The notes beneath the pieces are model-generated. The model saw only the letters and a program-made list of their open reading frames with translations, searched no databases and had not been told where the DNA came from. A program made the translations under genes and the position numbers. From NCBI RefSeq assembly GCF_000165485.1, contig NC_014623.1, forward strand, positions 2,747,501 to 2,811,500: a stretch of DNA of 64,000 nucleotides, read 5' to 3'. Below, in pieces: positions 21,415-29,864 of this stretch (positions within the stretch are counted from its first letter, which is position 1; each line of letters opens with the position of its first letter). This stretch comes from Stigmatella aurantiaca DW4/3-1. Its GTDB lineage: Bacteria > Myxococcota > Myxococcia > Myxococcales > Myxococcaceae.

Positions 21415-21930
21415 CTAAGGGGCTGGAGGAGGTGCAGGGGCATCCGGGGAAACCGGGGCTGCATCCCCCTCGGCTCCTGGGACGACGGCCCCTTGGGGCA
21501 GGTCCTCGGTGGCCATGCCCAGCACGAACGCCCCAGCGGCCTTGGCCCCATCCAACGCGGTGACGAGGGAGCCGTAGTTCGTCTTGTCGGTCGCCATGAA
21601 GAAGACGATTCGCTCTTCCTTCGGCTTGGCGGCCAGCATGCGCTTGAGCCGGGTGACGTAGTCATCCTGGCTGGCCATCTGCTCGGCGTTGATCTTGATC
21701 TTGCCGGCCTCGTCGAGCTGCACCACGAGTTGGTCCGGGTTCTCCGGAGGCGGCGTGTTCTCCACCTCCGTCTCTGGCACCCGCACCTCGATGTCCTTCT
21801 CGAGCAGGGGCGTCACCACCATGAAGATGATGAGGAGCACGAGCACCACGTCCACCAGCGGGGTGACGTTGATGTCCGAGTTGGGCGCGCTCTGGGGCTT
21901 GACCCACTGCCGTTGTTTGTGTCCGGCCAT
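21415..21930 (-). CDS. exbD: ExbD/TolR-family biopolymer transport protein (distal copy)
   Basis: 171 residues. A short cytoplasmic N-terminus leads to the signature INVTPLVDVVLVLLIIFMVV, whose membrane Asp couples proton flow to TonB. A periplasmic TolR/ExbD domain follows. The Pro/Ala-rich C-terminal extension (about 25 residues) is absent from the upstream paralogue. It begins only 2 bp after that gene. Two ExbD subunits in tandem suggest either a heteromeric motor or alternative partners. Confidence 0.92.
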   Translation of the reverse strand: MAGHKQRQWVKPQSAPNSDINVTPLVDVVLVLLIIFMVVTPLLEKDIEVRVPETEVENTPPPENPDQLVVQLDEAGKIKINAEQMASQDDYVTRLKRMLAAKPKEERIVFFMATDKTNYGSLVTALDGAKAAGAFVLGMATEDLPQGAVVPGAEGDAAPVSPDAPAPPPAP

Positions 21931-21932
21931 GG

Positions 21933-22346
21933 CTATTCTTTCAGCTCCTCGACGCCGAGCGCGATGCTCTTGGCCTGTGCCTTGCGCGCGATGTCCATCA
22001 CCCGGCGCACGTCACCGACCTCCAACGTATTGTCCCCCTTGAGGAGGATCTTCCGGCCGGGCGTCTTTCCGAGCTCCTCGCGCAGCTTGGTCTCCAGCCC
22101 CGCCGCGTCGAACTCGTCGTTCTCCAGGAACGTCTTCTTGTCCGGCGTGACGGACAGAATCAGTGGATCTGAGTCCGTCTTGTCCTTCTCGGTGTTCTGC
22201 GCCTTGGGCAGCGTCACGGACTTGCCGCGCTGGAGCATGGGCGTGATCACCATGAAGATGATGAGGAGCACGAGCACCACGTCCACCAGGGGCGTGACGT
22301 TGATCTCGTTCTTGATCCCCTTGTTGGGGCCTACTGCCATTCCCAT
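21933..22346 (-). CDS. exbD: ExbD/TolR-family biopolymer transport protein (proximal copy)
   Basis: 137 residues, with the same INVTPLVDVVLVLLIIFMVI transmembrane signature and a compact periplasmic domain (TPGRKILLKGDNTLEVGDVRRVMDIARKA). The reading frame opens 81 bp after exbB; two hairpins occupy the gap. The Shine-Dalgarno (AGG about 8 bp upstream) is next to one of them. It probably assembles with ExbB and TonB to energise the facing Oar-like receptor. Confidence 0.93.
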   Translation of the reverse strand: MGMAVGPNKGIKNEINVTPLVDVVLVLLIIFMVITPMLQRGKSVTLPKAQNTEKDKTDSDPLILSVTPDKKTFLENDEFDAAGLETKLREELGKTPGRKILLKGDNTLEVGDVRRVMDIARKAQAKSIALGVEELKE

Positions 22347-22358
22347 GAGTGCACCTGG

Positions 22359-22376
22359 AGCTCCCGGCGGGGAGCT
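22359..22376 (-). promoter_or_regulatory. Hairpin just upstream of the proximal exbD ribosome-binding site
   Basis: The arms AGCTCCC and GGGAGCT pair perfectly over 7 bp with a 4-base loop. On the mRNA, the 3' arm carries GGGAG, so folding could affect ribosome access. The hairpin may tune the ExbB:ExbD ratio. Confidence 0.4.
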
Positions 22377-22387
22377 TGGAGGAAGGG

Positions 22388-22410
22388 GGCCCGCCCAGCG
22401 GCGGCGGGCC
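22388..22410 (-). other. Second hairpin in the exbB-exbD gap
   Basis: GGCCCGCC and GGCGGGCC are perfect 8-bp arms around a 7-base loop, 17 bp downstream of the exbB stop. No U-tract follows on the transcript, so attenuation, processing or 3'-end protection are more likely than strong termination. Confidence 0.45.
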
Positions 22411-22427
22411 TGCCATCACGGCCGTGG

Positions 22428-23114
22428 TTAGGCCGACGGGGAGTGGGAGGCGGCGCCGCCGGTCAGCTGCCGGGCCACCACGTCGAGGAACTCGTTGGAC
22501 GACTCGGAGATGTCCACCGAGCGCGCATCCACCCAGCCCTGCAGGAAGTTGTAGGCCATCACCGCGGGGATGGCCACCAGCAGGCCGAACGCGGTGGTGA
22601 TGAGCGCCTCGGCGATACCGGCCGAGATGGTGCCCAGACCGCCCGAGCCCGCCTCCGCCATGAGCTGGAAGGCGTTCACGATGCCCATCGTGGTGCCGAG
22701 CAGACCGACGAACGGCGCCGTCGAGCCCACGGTGGCCAGCACGCCCAGGCCGCGCTTGAGGCTCTGCACCTCACGCTGCGCCTGGCGCTCTAGGGCGCGC
22801 GCCACGGACTCCACGGCCACGTCCTTGTTGCTGGGGCTGATCTTGTACGCCGTCAGGCCCGAGTTGATGACGCGGCCCAGGTGGCCGACGTCCTTGCCCA
22901 GGTTGGTGTTGGCCGCCGCGGTGAGGTCCCCCTTGGCCAGGATGGCCCCCATCTTCGCGGCGAAGGTCCTGGAGTCAGAGCGCGTCTTGCGGAAGACGAA
23001 GATCCGCTCTGCCATGACGACCAGGGATGCAATCGACATGAATGCCAGGGTGAAGATGATGAAGCGGGCGAAGAGGCCCGTGTGCGCCCAGATATCCGCC
23101 AGTGTGAATTGCAT
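22428..23114 (-). CDS. exbB: ExbB/TolQ/MotA-family proton channel protein
   Basis: 228 residues from the ATG at 23114. Three transmembrane segments are present: an N-terminal one (FARFIIFTLAFMSIASLVVM), then STAPFVGLLGTTMGIVNAF and the LITTAFGLLVAIPAVMAYNF pair that forms the channel. A long cytoplasmic helical loop lies between the first and second. ExbB pentamers surround an ExbD dimer and convert proton-motive force into TonB movement. The order is tonB-exbB-exbD-exbD. Confidence 0.94.
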   Translation of the reverse strand: MQFTLADIWAHTGLFARFIIFTLAFMSIASLVVMAERIFVFRKTRSDSRTFAAKMGAILAKGDLTAAANTNLGKDVGHLGRVINSGLTAYKISPSNKDVAVESVARALERQAQREVQSLKRGLGVLATVGSTAPFVGLLGTTMGIVNAFQLMAEAGSGGLGTISAGIAEALITTAFGLLVAIPAVMAYNFLQGWVDARSVDISESSNEFLDVVARQLTGGAASHSPSA

Positions 23115-23187
23115 GGTTGTAGGAGCGCTCCTCCTCGAGCGCGGGGGAAAGGACAATGACGACAAAGGACAACGCCGCTCTGAGGTG

Positions 23188-23940
23188 CTAGCGCGGCATC
23201 GAGAGCTTGATGTTGAAGGTGTAGTCGACCTGGACGGGGCGGCCCTGGAAGGTCACCGGCTTGTAGCGCTGGGCATACAGCGCGTCCAGAACCGACTGCT
23301 CCATGTGGGGCAGCGGCTTGATGATGCGGCACTTCTCGACCTTGCCCTCGGTGGTGATGACGCACTTGACGATCATCAGACCCTGCACGCGGGCTTCCAG
23401 CGCCTCACGCGTGTATTGGGGCTGAGGACCCGACAGCTTCTCGGGCCGCGTCATGCCCGCCCCGAAGGGCAGCACGTCCGTTCCGGTCCCGCCCACCTGT
23501 CCACCCAGGACACCGCCCAGCACGCCTCCAACGACACCGCCCACCACACCGCCGGCCACGCCCCCCTCGACGCCCCCTTCCACGGCCTCCTCGGTCGGCT
23601 CCTCGGGCGCGGGCGGCTCTTCCACGGGCTCCTGCTCGGGCGGCTTCTCCTGGGGAATCTCCTTGGGCTGAACGATGACGTCGGGCTTCTTGACGGGCTT
23701 CTTGGGGGTCGTCTTCGGCTTGGACGCCGCGGGGGGAGGGGGCGGCGGCGGGGGAGGAGGCGGAGGGGCCATGGCGGCCTTGAAGGTGACTTCCACCTCC
23801 TTCTCCTCGAGCGGGGGCGGCCGTGTGGAGAGATAGATCGCCACAGCGAAGAGGACCACGTGCAGCACCACGGAGACTACAGCTCCGGTGCCGAACCGGC
23901 CTCTGGGGCCGGCTCCGCGGTCAAGGACAGAGTCGAACAT
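23188..23940 (-). CDS. tonB: TonB family energy transducer
   Basis: 250 residues. A single N-terminal transmembrane helix (VVSVVLHVVLFAVAIYLS, with the His typical of TonB anchors) is followed by a run of about 13 Pro, a Lys/Pro then Glu/Pro periplasmic spacer, and a Gly-Val repeat (VEGG, VGGV units) of about 30 residues. The C-terminal TonB domain shows YTREALEARVQGLMIVKC and RYKPVTFQGRPVQVDYTF. It transmits energy from ExbB/ExbD to outer-membrane receptors, most likely the adjacent divergent one. The Gly-Val segment between spacer and C-domain is unusual. Confidence 0.94.
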   Translation of the reverse strand: MFDSVLDRGAGPRGRFGTGAVVSVVLHVVLFAVAIYLSTRPPPLEEKEVEVTFKAAMAPPPPPPPPPPPPAASKPKTTPKKPVKKPDVIVQPKEIPQEKPPEQEPVEEPPAPEEPTEEAVEGGVEGGVAGGVVGGVVGGVLGGVLGGQVGGTGTDVLPFGAGMTRPEKLSGPQPQYTREALEARVQGLMIVKCVITTEGKVEKCRIIKPLPHMEQSVLDALYAQRYKPVTFQGRPVQVDYTFNIKLSMPR

Positions 23941-24012
23941 TCGCGATCACTCCTCAGTTACCGGCGCGACCCCAGGAGAGCCCCGGCCGCTTCGCCTGAT
24001 CAAAGGCGTGCT

Positions 24013-24040
24013 ACCATACAGAAATGCAGTCCGGGTTCAA
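24013..24040 (-). promoter_or_regulatory. Candidate sigma-70-type promoter for tonB-exbB-exbD-exbD
   Basis: On the minus strand TTGAAC (24035-24040) and TATGGT (24013-24018) are separated by 16 bp. The -10 lies about 72 bp upstream of the tonB start codon. It is divergent from the receptor promoter, with about 70 bp between the two -35 elements, room for a shared regulator. Confidence 0.5.
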
Positions 24041-24110
24041 GCAAGGGACGTCCAGGAGTTGACGGCCGCTGCCGTGCCAACCCCCACGGTCTCGAGGAAG
24101 CAACCATTTG

Positions 24111-24138
24111 TTGACAACTTGCCGGCCTCAAGTATTTT
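24111..24138 (+). promoter_or_regulatory. Candidate sigma-70-type promoter for the Oar-like receptor
   Basis: Consensus TTGACA (24111-24116), a 16-bp spacer and TATTTT (24133-24138). It is followed by an AT-rich start region about 40 bp before the ATG. This is the best promoter match in the window, consistent with an abundant outer-membrane protein. Confidence 0.6.
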
Positions 24139-24185
24139 CGACGACCATTTTTGGTTGCATTCGCCCACCTTGGAGGGGTTCCGGC

Positions 24186-27100
24186 ATGAGATTAACCCGT
24201 GTGCTCCGGGAAACCGGAGTTGTGCTGCTTGCTGCCCTGATGTTTGGGTCAGCGGCCATGGCGCAGTCGTCGAGCAGCGTCATCATCGGTACCGTCGTTA
24301 ACGCTGATCCGTCTGCGAACAAGGCCCCCCTGGCAGATGTCGCGGTGACCGCGACGTCGCCCAACCTCCAGGGTGAGCAGACCGTGGTTACTGACGCTCA
24401 AGGCCAGTACCGTATTCCCCAGCTGCCTCCGGGCGTGTACACCCTGCGCTTCGACAGCCAGGGGTTCAAGCCCTTTGCCCGCTCGGACATCCAGCTGCGC
24501 CTCAACCGCACGATCCGCGTGAACGTGGAGCTGCTGCCCGATTCCTTCACCGAGGTCATCGAGCTGACGGGCGCCCCGCCGACGATCGACATCGGCAGCA
24601 CCACCCAGGGCGTGAACGTGGATCAGGAGTTCGTCCGGCGCATCGCGGTGAACCGCCCGGGCGGCAAGGGCGGCGCGGCCCGCTCGTTCGACAGCCTCGC
24701 GGAGCTGGCTCCCGGCGCGCAGAACGACCAGTTCGGCGTGTCCGTGAACGGCGCGTCCTCTCCCGAGAACGGCTTCACGGTGGACGGTTTGTCCACCAAC
24801 GACCCGGCCTTCGGCATCAACGGCAGCGCGCTGAGCGTCGAGTTCGTGCAGGACGTGAACATCATCACCGGTGGTTACCTGCCGGAGTTCGGCCGCGCCA
24901 CGGGCGGCGTCATCAACGCGGTGACCCGCTCGGGCTCCAACGAGTTCCACGGCTCCGTGTTCGGCAACTGGACCCCGGGCGCCCTGGAGGGCAACCGGAC
25001 GATCGCGCTCAACGCGGGCTCGGTCATCACCGGCAACAACGAGCTGAAGAACCTGGGTGACTTCGGCGCCACCCTGGGCGGCCCGATCATCAAGGACCGG
25101 CTGTGGTTCTTCGCCGGTGTCATCCCGTCCTTCACGCGCTACACCCACACCCGTGGCATCAACTACTTCCAGTACGACGCCGAGGGCAACCCGATCCTGG
25201 ACGAGAACGGCGATCAGGAGGTGCTGCCCATCGAGGGGGCCGAGCGGAAGTACTTCGCGGACTCCCGCAGCATTCAGTACATGGGCAAGCTGACGTACCT
25301 CATCAACCAGGATCACAACGTGGCGCTGTCGGTCAACGGAACGCCCGCGAGCACGGGTGGCCGGGGCAAGCTGACCATCAGCCCCCAGAGTGGTGGTCTG
25401 CCGGGAGCCCAGGCGGTCCGTCCGAGCGACATCGGCCAGCGCGAGATCACCTCGGGCGCGACGTCCGTGGGGTTGAAGTACTCGGGCTCTTTCAATGAGA
25501 AGAAGCTGCTCTTGGACGTGAACGCGGGCTGGTTCCACCAGGTGGCTTCCACCCTGCCGGTCGATGGCAGCGAGGTGGGTGACATCTACGGCGACGGCCT
25601 GGCGGGTTATTCGGCCGTGGACTACCAGAAGACCCGCTCGCTGGCGTACTTCGAGAACCTGGGGGCGACTGCGGCAGTGTGCGATGCTGCGGACTCCACG
25701 GATCCCATCCTCTGCCCGGTGAACACTTACCGGGTGGGCGGGCCGAGCCTCCTGACCGACGGTTCGCTGAACCGCTACCAGGCCAACGCGAAGGCGACCT
25801 ACCTGCTCAACGCGCTGGGCAGCCATGTGTTCAAGGCGGGTGTGGACGTCGAGCTGCTCGGCTACAGCCAGAAGAAGTCCTACAGCGGTGGCGTGTACTT
25901 CAATGAGACGAACCTGGGTGGCCGCGTCGATCCGCGCACGAATGGGACGATCGCGAATGGAACGTATGGCTGGATCGACGCCCGCCGCTACGGCATCCAG
26001 ACCCGGCCCGACTCCGCCGAGGTGCTGCCGTTCCTCCAGTCCGACACCAAGAGCAACACGGTCGGTGGCTTCCTGCAGGACAGCTGGACCCTGGCCAACC
26101 GCGTGACGCTGAACCTGGGCCTCCGTTACGACGTGCAGCAGATCTACGGCGCGGATGGAGACCTGGCGATGGTGCTGGGCAATCAGTGGTCGCCCCGCTT
26201 GGGCGCGATCGTGGACCCCCTGGCCAACGGCCGCATGAAGTTCTTCTTCAACTTCGCCCGCTACTACGAGCAGGTTCCGCTCAACCTGGCGGATCGCCAG
26301 TTCCCGCCGGAGCGTCAGTACACCGCCTACCGCGTCGCCCCCACGGAGCCGGGCGGCACGGACGGGTGTGATCCCAGCACGCTCGAGGGCCAGCGCAGCG
26401 GTTGCGCCAACACGGCCTACCTGGCGCCCAGCGCGGAGACGGGCCGTAACCCGAGCCGCCTCTACGGCGGTGGCAAGACGGAGCCGACGCCCGTGGATCC
26501 GGATCTCAAGGCGCAGTCGTCCGATGAGTACGTGGTCGGCGGCGAGTACGAGGTCGTGGCGAATACCCGCTTTGGTGCCAACTACACCCACCGCAACCTC
26601 GGGACCGTCATGGAGGACATGAGCCGTGACAACGGCGCCACGTACTTCATTGGTAACCCGGGCGAGGGCTTCGCCACGGAGTTCCCCAAGGCGCAGCGTG
26701 ACTACGATGCCGTCACGCTCTACCTGAACCGGAACTTCGCGGGTGGATGGCTGGCCCAGGCGAGCTACACCTGGTCGCGGCTGTACGGCAACTACCCGGG
26801 TCTGTTCCGTCCGGAGACGGGCCAGCTCGACCCGAACATCACGGCGGACTTCGACCTGATCGACCTGTTGGACAACCGCACCGGTCTGCTGCCCTTCGAC
26901 CGGACGCACTCCGTGAAGCTGTTCGGTGCCAAGGAGATCAACTTCACCAACATCTTCTCGGCCAACATCGGTCTGTCCTACCGTGGCAACTCGGGTACGC
27001 CCATCAACTACCTGGGCGCTCACCCCGTCTACCTCGACGATGAGGCGTTCGTCCTCCCGCGCGGTGCCGGTGGCCGGACCCCGTGGGTCAACATCATCGA

Positions 27101-27419
27101 CACGAACGTCGGGGTGAACTACCGGATCAACAAGGACAACGTGGTGTCGCTCACCATGGACGTGTTCAACCTCTTCAACTTCCAGACGGCGACCGCCGTG
27201 GACGAGACGTACACGCGCCAGAGCGTCTACCCGCTCAAGGACGGCACTCCCGCGGACCTGCCGGGCAAGGTGCAGATCAACACGGGTGACAGCGCCTACG
27301 ATGCCGAGAACCCCGAGTACCTCACCGACTCTGCCGACGACGTGAATCCCAACTTCCGGAATGCGCGGACGTATCAGGCGCCTCGTCAGTTCCGCTTCGG
27401 TATCCGGTACACCTTCTAA
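24186..27419 (+). CDS. Oar-like TonB-dependent outer-membrane receptor
   Basis: 1077 residues from the ATG at 24186 (GGAGG upstream). The signal peptide ends AMAQ. A carboxypeptidase-regulatory-like beta-sandwich covers about 31-118 and a TonB-box-like TEVIELTG sits at about 123-130. The plug domain follows (about 140-260: VNGASSPENGFTVDGLSTND, GGYLPEFGRATGGVINAVT). A beta-barrel runs to a terminal Phe (RFGIRYTF), the usual outer-membrane insertion signal. In M. xanthus, Oar is such a receptor, needed for development and PopC protease export; orthology here is likely but unproven. It is paired with the divergent tonB operon and followed by a lipoprotein gene in an overlapping TAATG context. 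Confidence 0.9.
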   Translation: MRLTRVLRETGVVLLAALMFGSAAMAQSSSSVIIGTVVNADPSANKAPLADVAVTATSPNLQGEQTVVTDAQGQYRIPQLPPGVYTLRFDSQGFKPFARSDIQLRLNRTIRVNVELLPDSFTEVIELTGAPPTIDIGSTTQGVNVDQEFVRRIAVNRPGGKGGAARSFDSLAELAPGAQNDQFGVSVNGASSPENGFTVDGLSTNDPAFGINGSALSVEFVQDVNIITGGYLPEFGRATGGVINAVTRSGSNEFHGSVFGNWTPGALEGNRTIALNAGSVITGNNELKNLGDFGATLGGPIIKDRLWFFAGVIPSFTRYTHTRGINYFQYDAEGNPILDENGDQEVLPIEGAERKYFADSRSIQYMGKLTYLINQDHNVALSVNGTPASTGGRGKLTISPQSGGLPGAQAVRPSDIGQREITSGATSVGLKYSGSFNEKKLLLDVNAGWFHQVASTLPVDGSEVGDIYGDGLAGYSAVDYQKTRSLAYFENLGATAAVCDAADSTDPILCPVNTYRVGGPSLLTDGSLNRYQANAKATYLLNALGSHVFKAGVDVELLGYSQKKSYSGGVYFNETNLGGRVDPRTNGTIANGTYGWIDARRYGIQTRPDSAEVLPFLQSDTKSNTVGGFLQDSWTLANRVTLNLGLRYDVQQIYGADGDLAMVLGNQWSPRLGAIVDPLANGRMKFFFNFARYYEQVPLNLADRQFPPERQYTAYRVAPTEPGGTDGCDPSTLEGQRSGCANTAYLAPSAETGRNPSRLYGGGKTEPTPVDPDLKAQSSDEYVVGGEYEVVANTRFGANYTHRNLGTVMEDMSRDNGATYFIGNPGEGFATEFPKAQRDYDAVTLYLNRNFAGGWLAQASYTWSRLYGNYPGLFRPETGQLDPNITADFDLIDLLDNRTGLLPFDRTHSVKLFGAKEINFTNIFSANIGLSYRGNSGTPINYLGAHPVYLDDEAFVLPRGAGGRTPWVNIIDTNVGVNYRINKDNVVSLTMDVFNLFNFQTATAVDETYTRQSVYPLKDGTPADLPGKVQINTGDSAYDAENPEYLTDSADDVNPNFRNARTYQAPRQFRFGIRYTF

Positions 27420-27433
27420 TGCTCAGGTCCGAG

Positions 27434-28159
27434 ATGGGAACCCAGAAAGTCATGATCAAGAACATCGTTTCCACGGTCACTGCGCTGGCCAGCATGAGCC
27501 TGCTGCTGAGCGGTTGCGACCAGCCGAGCGCCGGATGCATCGTTCAGGATTCGTCGAGCTGGTACGCGAAGTATGATCGGAAGCCGGGTCAGAACATCCC
27601 CGCAGCGTGCGATCCCTTGATTCCCAAGGGAGAGCCCGTCGGTGTCTTCAAGTATGTGGACCCCGATGTGGCGGACTCGGCCGTGTTGAGCCTCCGGCCC
27701 AATGCGCTGGCTTCCCGCGCGACGCGGGATCCGACCGTCAACGTTCCTGCCCAGGGGGTCTATCCGCAGACGGCCATTGCCAACCTGGACTCGGAGGCGA
27801 CGTCGGACGACCTGTGCGGGACGTCTAACTGGAGCGATGCGTCCGTGGATGCCGCGGCGACGCAAACGGCGGCCGCCACGCAGATCTCCTACAAGTACAG
27901 CAACGTGAGGGTGGTGGCTCGGGCAGACGCGCCGGGCACCCAGATGGGCGGGGACATCACCTACACCCGGACCCAGGATGGGCTCACCTGCACGGTGGAG
28001 CTGGAGATGAAGGCCATGTGGCCGGCGATCCCGTGCGATCCCGAGGACGCGAACTCGTGCAGCCCGGAGCACAACATCAGCCCGGTCTACGCCGCGGTGT
28101 GCGACCCGGACCTGGAGTTCTGCGTGCCCGCCAAGGCGTTTCCTTCCTACGCCGAATAG
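27434..28159 (+). CDS. Cys-containing lipoprotein downstream of the Oar-like receptor
   Basis: About 241 residues. The signal sequence (MIKNIVSTVTALASMSLLLSGC) ends in a good lipobox LLSGC. The mature part has several cysteines and Asp-rich motifs (CDPEDANSCSPEHN, CDPDLEFCVPA) that suggest disulfides or metal binding. I recognise no family. The start is uncertain: ATG at 27434 has AGGT five bases upstream, while ATG 27452 and one overlapping the receptor stop (27419) are in frame. Tight spacing implies it is co-transcribed with the receptor and may be a surface partner of it. Confidence 0.7.
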   Translation: MGTQKVMIKNIVSTVTALASMSLLLSGCDQPSAGCIVQDSSSWYAKYDRKPGQNIPAACDPLIPKGEPVGVFKYVDPDVADSAVLSLRPNALASRATRDPTVNVPAQGVYPQTAIANLDSEATSDDLCGTSNWSDASVDAAATQTAAATQISYKYSNVRVVARADAPGTQMGGDITYTRTQDGLTCTVELEMKAMWPAIPCDPEDANSCSPEHNISPVYAAVCDPDLEFCVPAKAFPSYAE

Positions 28160-28180
28160 GTCCATCGGCTGATGTTTAAT

Positions 28181-28228
28181 CGCAGCCCCGGCTGCCCTCC
28201 CACCTGGGAGTGGCCGTCCGGGGCTGCG
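28181..28228. terminator. Long hairpin after the receptor-lipoprotein operon
   Basis: CGCAGCCCCGG (28181-28191) and CCGGGGCTGCG (28218-28228) are perfect 11-bp arms. They enclose a smaller CTCCCA/TGGGAG stem. GTGTTTG follows, a weak U-rich stretch. This is probably an intrinsic or Rho-assisted terminator. Confidence 0.6.
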
Positions 28229-28262
28229 GTGTTTGAAGAGGACAGGTTTTCATCGGAGGCGC

Positions 28263-29864
28263 ATGGAGGGCAGGTACTCACTCGTTGAAGCGGTGCGCGC
28301 ACGGTTGGCGGAGGAGCAAGGGACGCTCTTCAAGGAGGCGCCTTACCGGGTGGCCCTGTGCTATCCGAGCCCCTACCACGTGGGGATGAGCTCCCTCGGC
28401 TACCAGACGATCTACCGGGAGCTTCACGCGCATCCGGACGTCTCCGCGGAGCGGGTGTTTCTGCCGGAAGACGTGGAGGCATACCGCCGGACGCGGACCC
28501 CGCTCTTCACCTACGAGTCCGCGGCGCACGTCTCGGGCCTGCCCATGCTGGCCTTCTCGGTGGCGTACGAGCTGGAGCTCACCGGGTTGTTCACCCTGTT
28601 GGAGCTGGCCGGGCTGCCCCTTCTCCGGGAAGAGCGGACGGCAAAGCATCCGCTGATCATCGCGGGGGGGCCGCTCACGTTCTCCAATCCGGATCCTCTG
28701 GAACCCTTCGTGGATGTGCTCCTCCAAGGGGAGGCGGAGGAACTCGTCCATGTCTTGATGGACGCGGCCCTCTCGATGGATCGCGAGGCCCTGCTGGAGG
28801 ACCTGGCCCGGCGGCCTGGTTTCCTGGTGCCCGGGCGGGGCGGCAAGCGCTACTTCGTCGCCAAGGCGACGGATGCCCGGCTTCCGGCCCGGTCGCAGAT
28901 CATCACCCCCCAGACCGAGCTGCGCTCGATGTTCCTCATCGAGCCCGAGCGGGGCTGCTCCCGGGGCTGTCACTACTGTGTGATGCGGCGGACCACCAAC
29001 GGCGGGATGCGGACCGTGCCGCCCGAGCGGGTGCTGTCGCTCATTCCAGAGCATGCGCGGCGCGTGGGGCTGGTGGGTGCGGCCGTGACCGACCACCCGC
29101 GCATCGTCGAGCTGTTGCGGACCCTCGTGGACGCGGGGCGCGAGGTGGGCGTGTCCTCCCTGCGCGCGGACCGGCTCACCCAGGAACTGGTGGACACGCT
29201 GCGCCGGGGAGGCGCTTCCAACCTCACCGTGGCCGCGGATGGCTCCTCCCAGCGGATGCGCGACCTGGTGGATCGCAAGCACTCGGAGGAGCAGATCCTC
29301 CGCGCGGCGAACTTTGCCCGGACCGCCGGCCTCAAGCAGCTCAAGGTCTACAATGTCGTCGGCCTTCCCCTGGAGGAGGACGCGGACGTGGACGAGCTCA
29401 TCCGCTTCACGGCCGAGCTGTCGCGCATCATTCCCGTGGCGCTGGGCGTGGCCCCCTTCGTGGCCAAGCGGAACACCCCGATGGATGGCGCGCCCTTCGC
29501 GGGCATTCGCGAAGTGGATGCGAAGCTGGACCGGTTGAGGCGGGGGCTTCGCGGGCGGGCGGAGGTGCGCCCCACCTCGGCCCGGTGGGCCTGGGTGGAG
29601 TACATGCTCGCCCAATGTGGACCCGAGGCGGGGTTGGCCGCCATGGATGCCTGGAAGGCGGGGGCGGGGTTCGCCGCCTTCAAGCGTGCCTTCGAGGCCC
29701 GCGGGTGTGTGCCGTATCTGGCCCGCCGGGTGGAGGATGGCCGGAGAAACCCCACCGTGTGGCCCACCGTGCCTCACGTGGCCCCACTCGCGGCCGATGC
29801 TCTGCTAGAAGGCCCGCTGGCGTCGGCGGACGGCGCGATGAGGAGACGCAGCGTTGAGCACTGA
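28263..29864 (+). CDS. Radical SAM protein with B12-binding-like N-terminal domain (TIGR03960-like)
   Basis: 533 residues from an ATG with GGAGG four bases upstream; a TTG at 28233 is in frame but lacks this. The N-terminal domain (PYHVGMSSLGYQTIYREL, IIAGGPLTFSNPDPL, VLLQGEAEELV) resembles cobalamin-binding-type folds of YgiQ/TIGR03960 proteins. The radical-SAM cluster motif CSRGCHYC (C232, C236, C239) binds the [4Fe-4S] cluster that cleaves S-adenosylmethionine. RADRLTQELVDTL and GLPLEEDADVDEL fit the TIM-barrel half. The substrate is unknown. The next gene begins inside its 3' end. Confidence 0.85.
   Translation: MEGRYSLVEAVRARLAEEQGTLFKEAPYRVALCYPSPYHVGMSSLGYQTIYRELHAHPDVSAERVFLPEDVEAYRRTRTPLFTYESAAHVSGLPMLAFSVAYELELTGLFTLLELAGLPLLREERTAKHPLIIAGGPLTFSNPDPLEPFVDVLLQGEAEELVHVLMDAALSMDREALLEDLARRPGFLVPGRGGKRYFVAKATDARLPARSQIITPQTELRSMFLIEPERGCSRGCHYCVMRRTTNGGMRTVPPERVLSLIPEHARRVGLVGAAVTDHPRIVELLRTLVDAGREVGVSSLRADRLTQELVDTLRRGGASNLTVAADGSSQRMRDLVDRKHSEEQILRAANFARTAGLKQLKVYNVVGLPLEEDADVDELIRFTAELSRIIPVALGVAPFVAKRNTPMDGAPFAGIREVDAKLDRLRRGLRGRAEVRPTSARWAWVEYMLAQCGPEAGLAAMDAWKAGAGFAAFKRAFEARGCVPYLARRVEDGRRNPTVWPTVPHVAPLAADALLEGPLASADGAMRRRSVEH

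Noticed and set aside
24249-27023. 924-codon antisense frame across the Oar-like receptor
   Set aside because: Arg/Val/His-biased composition and no domain; a consequence of high GC at third positions opposite a real gene.
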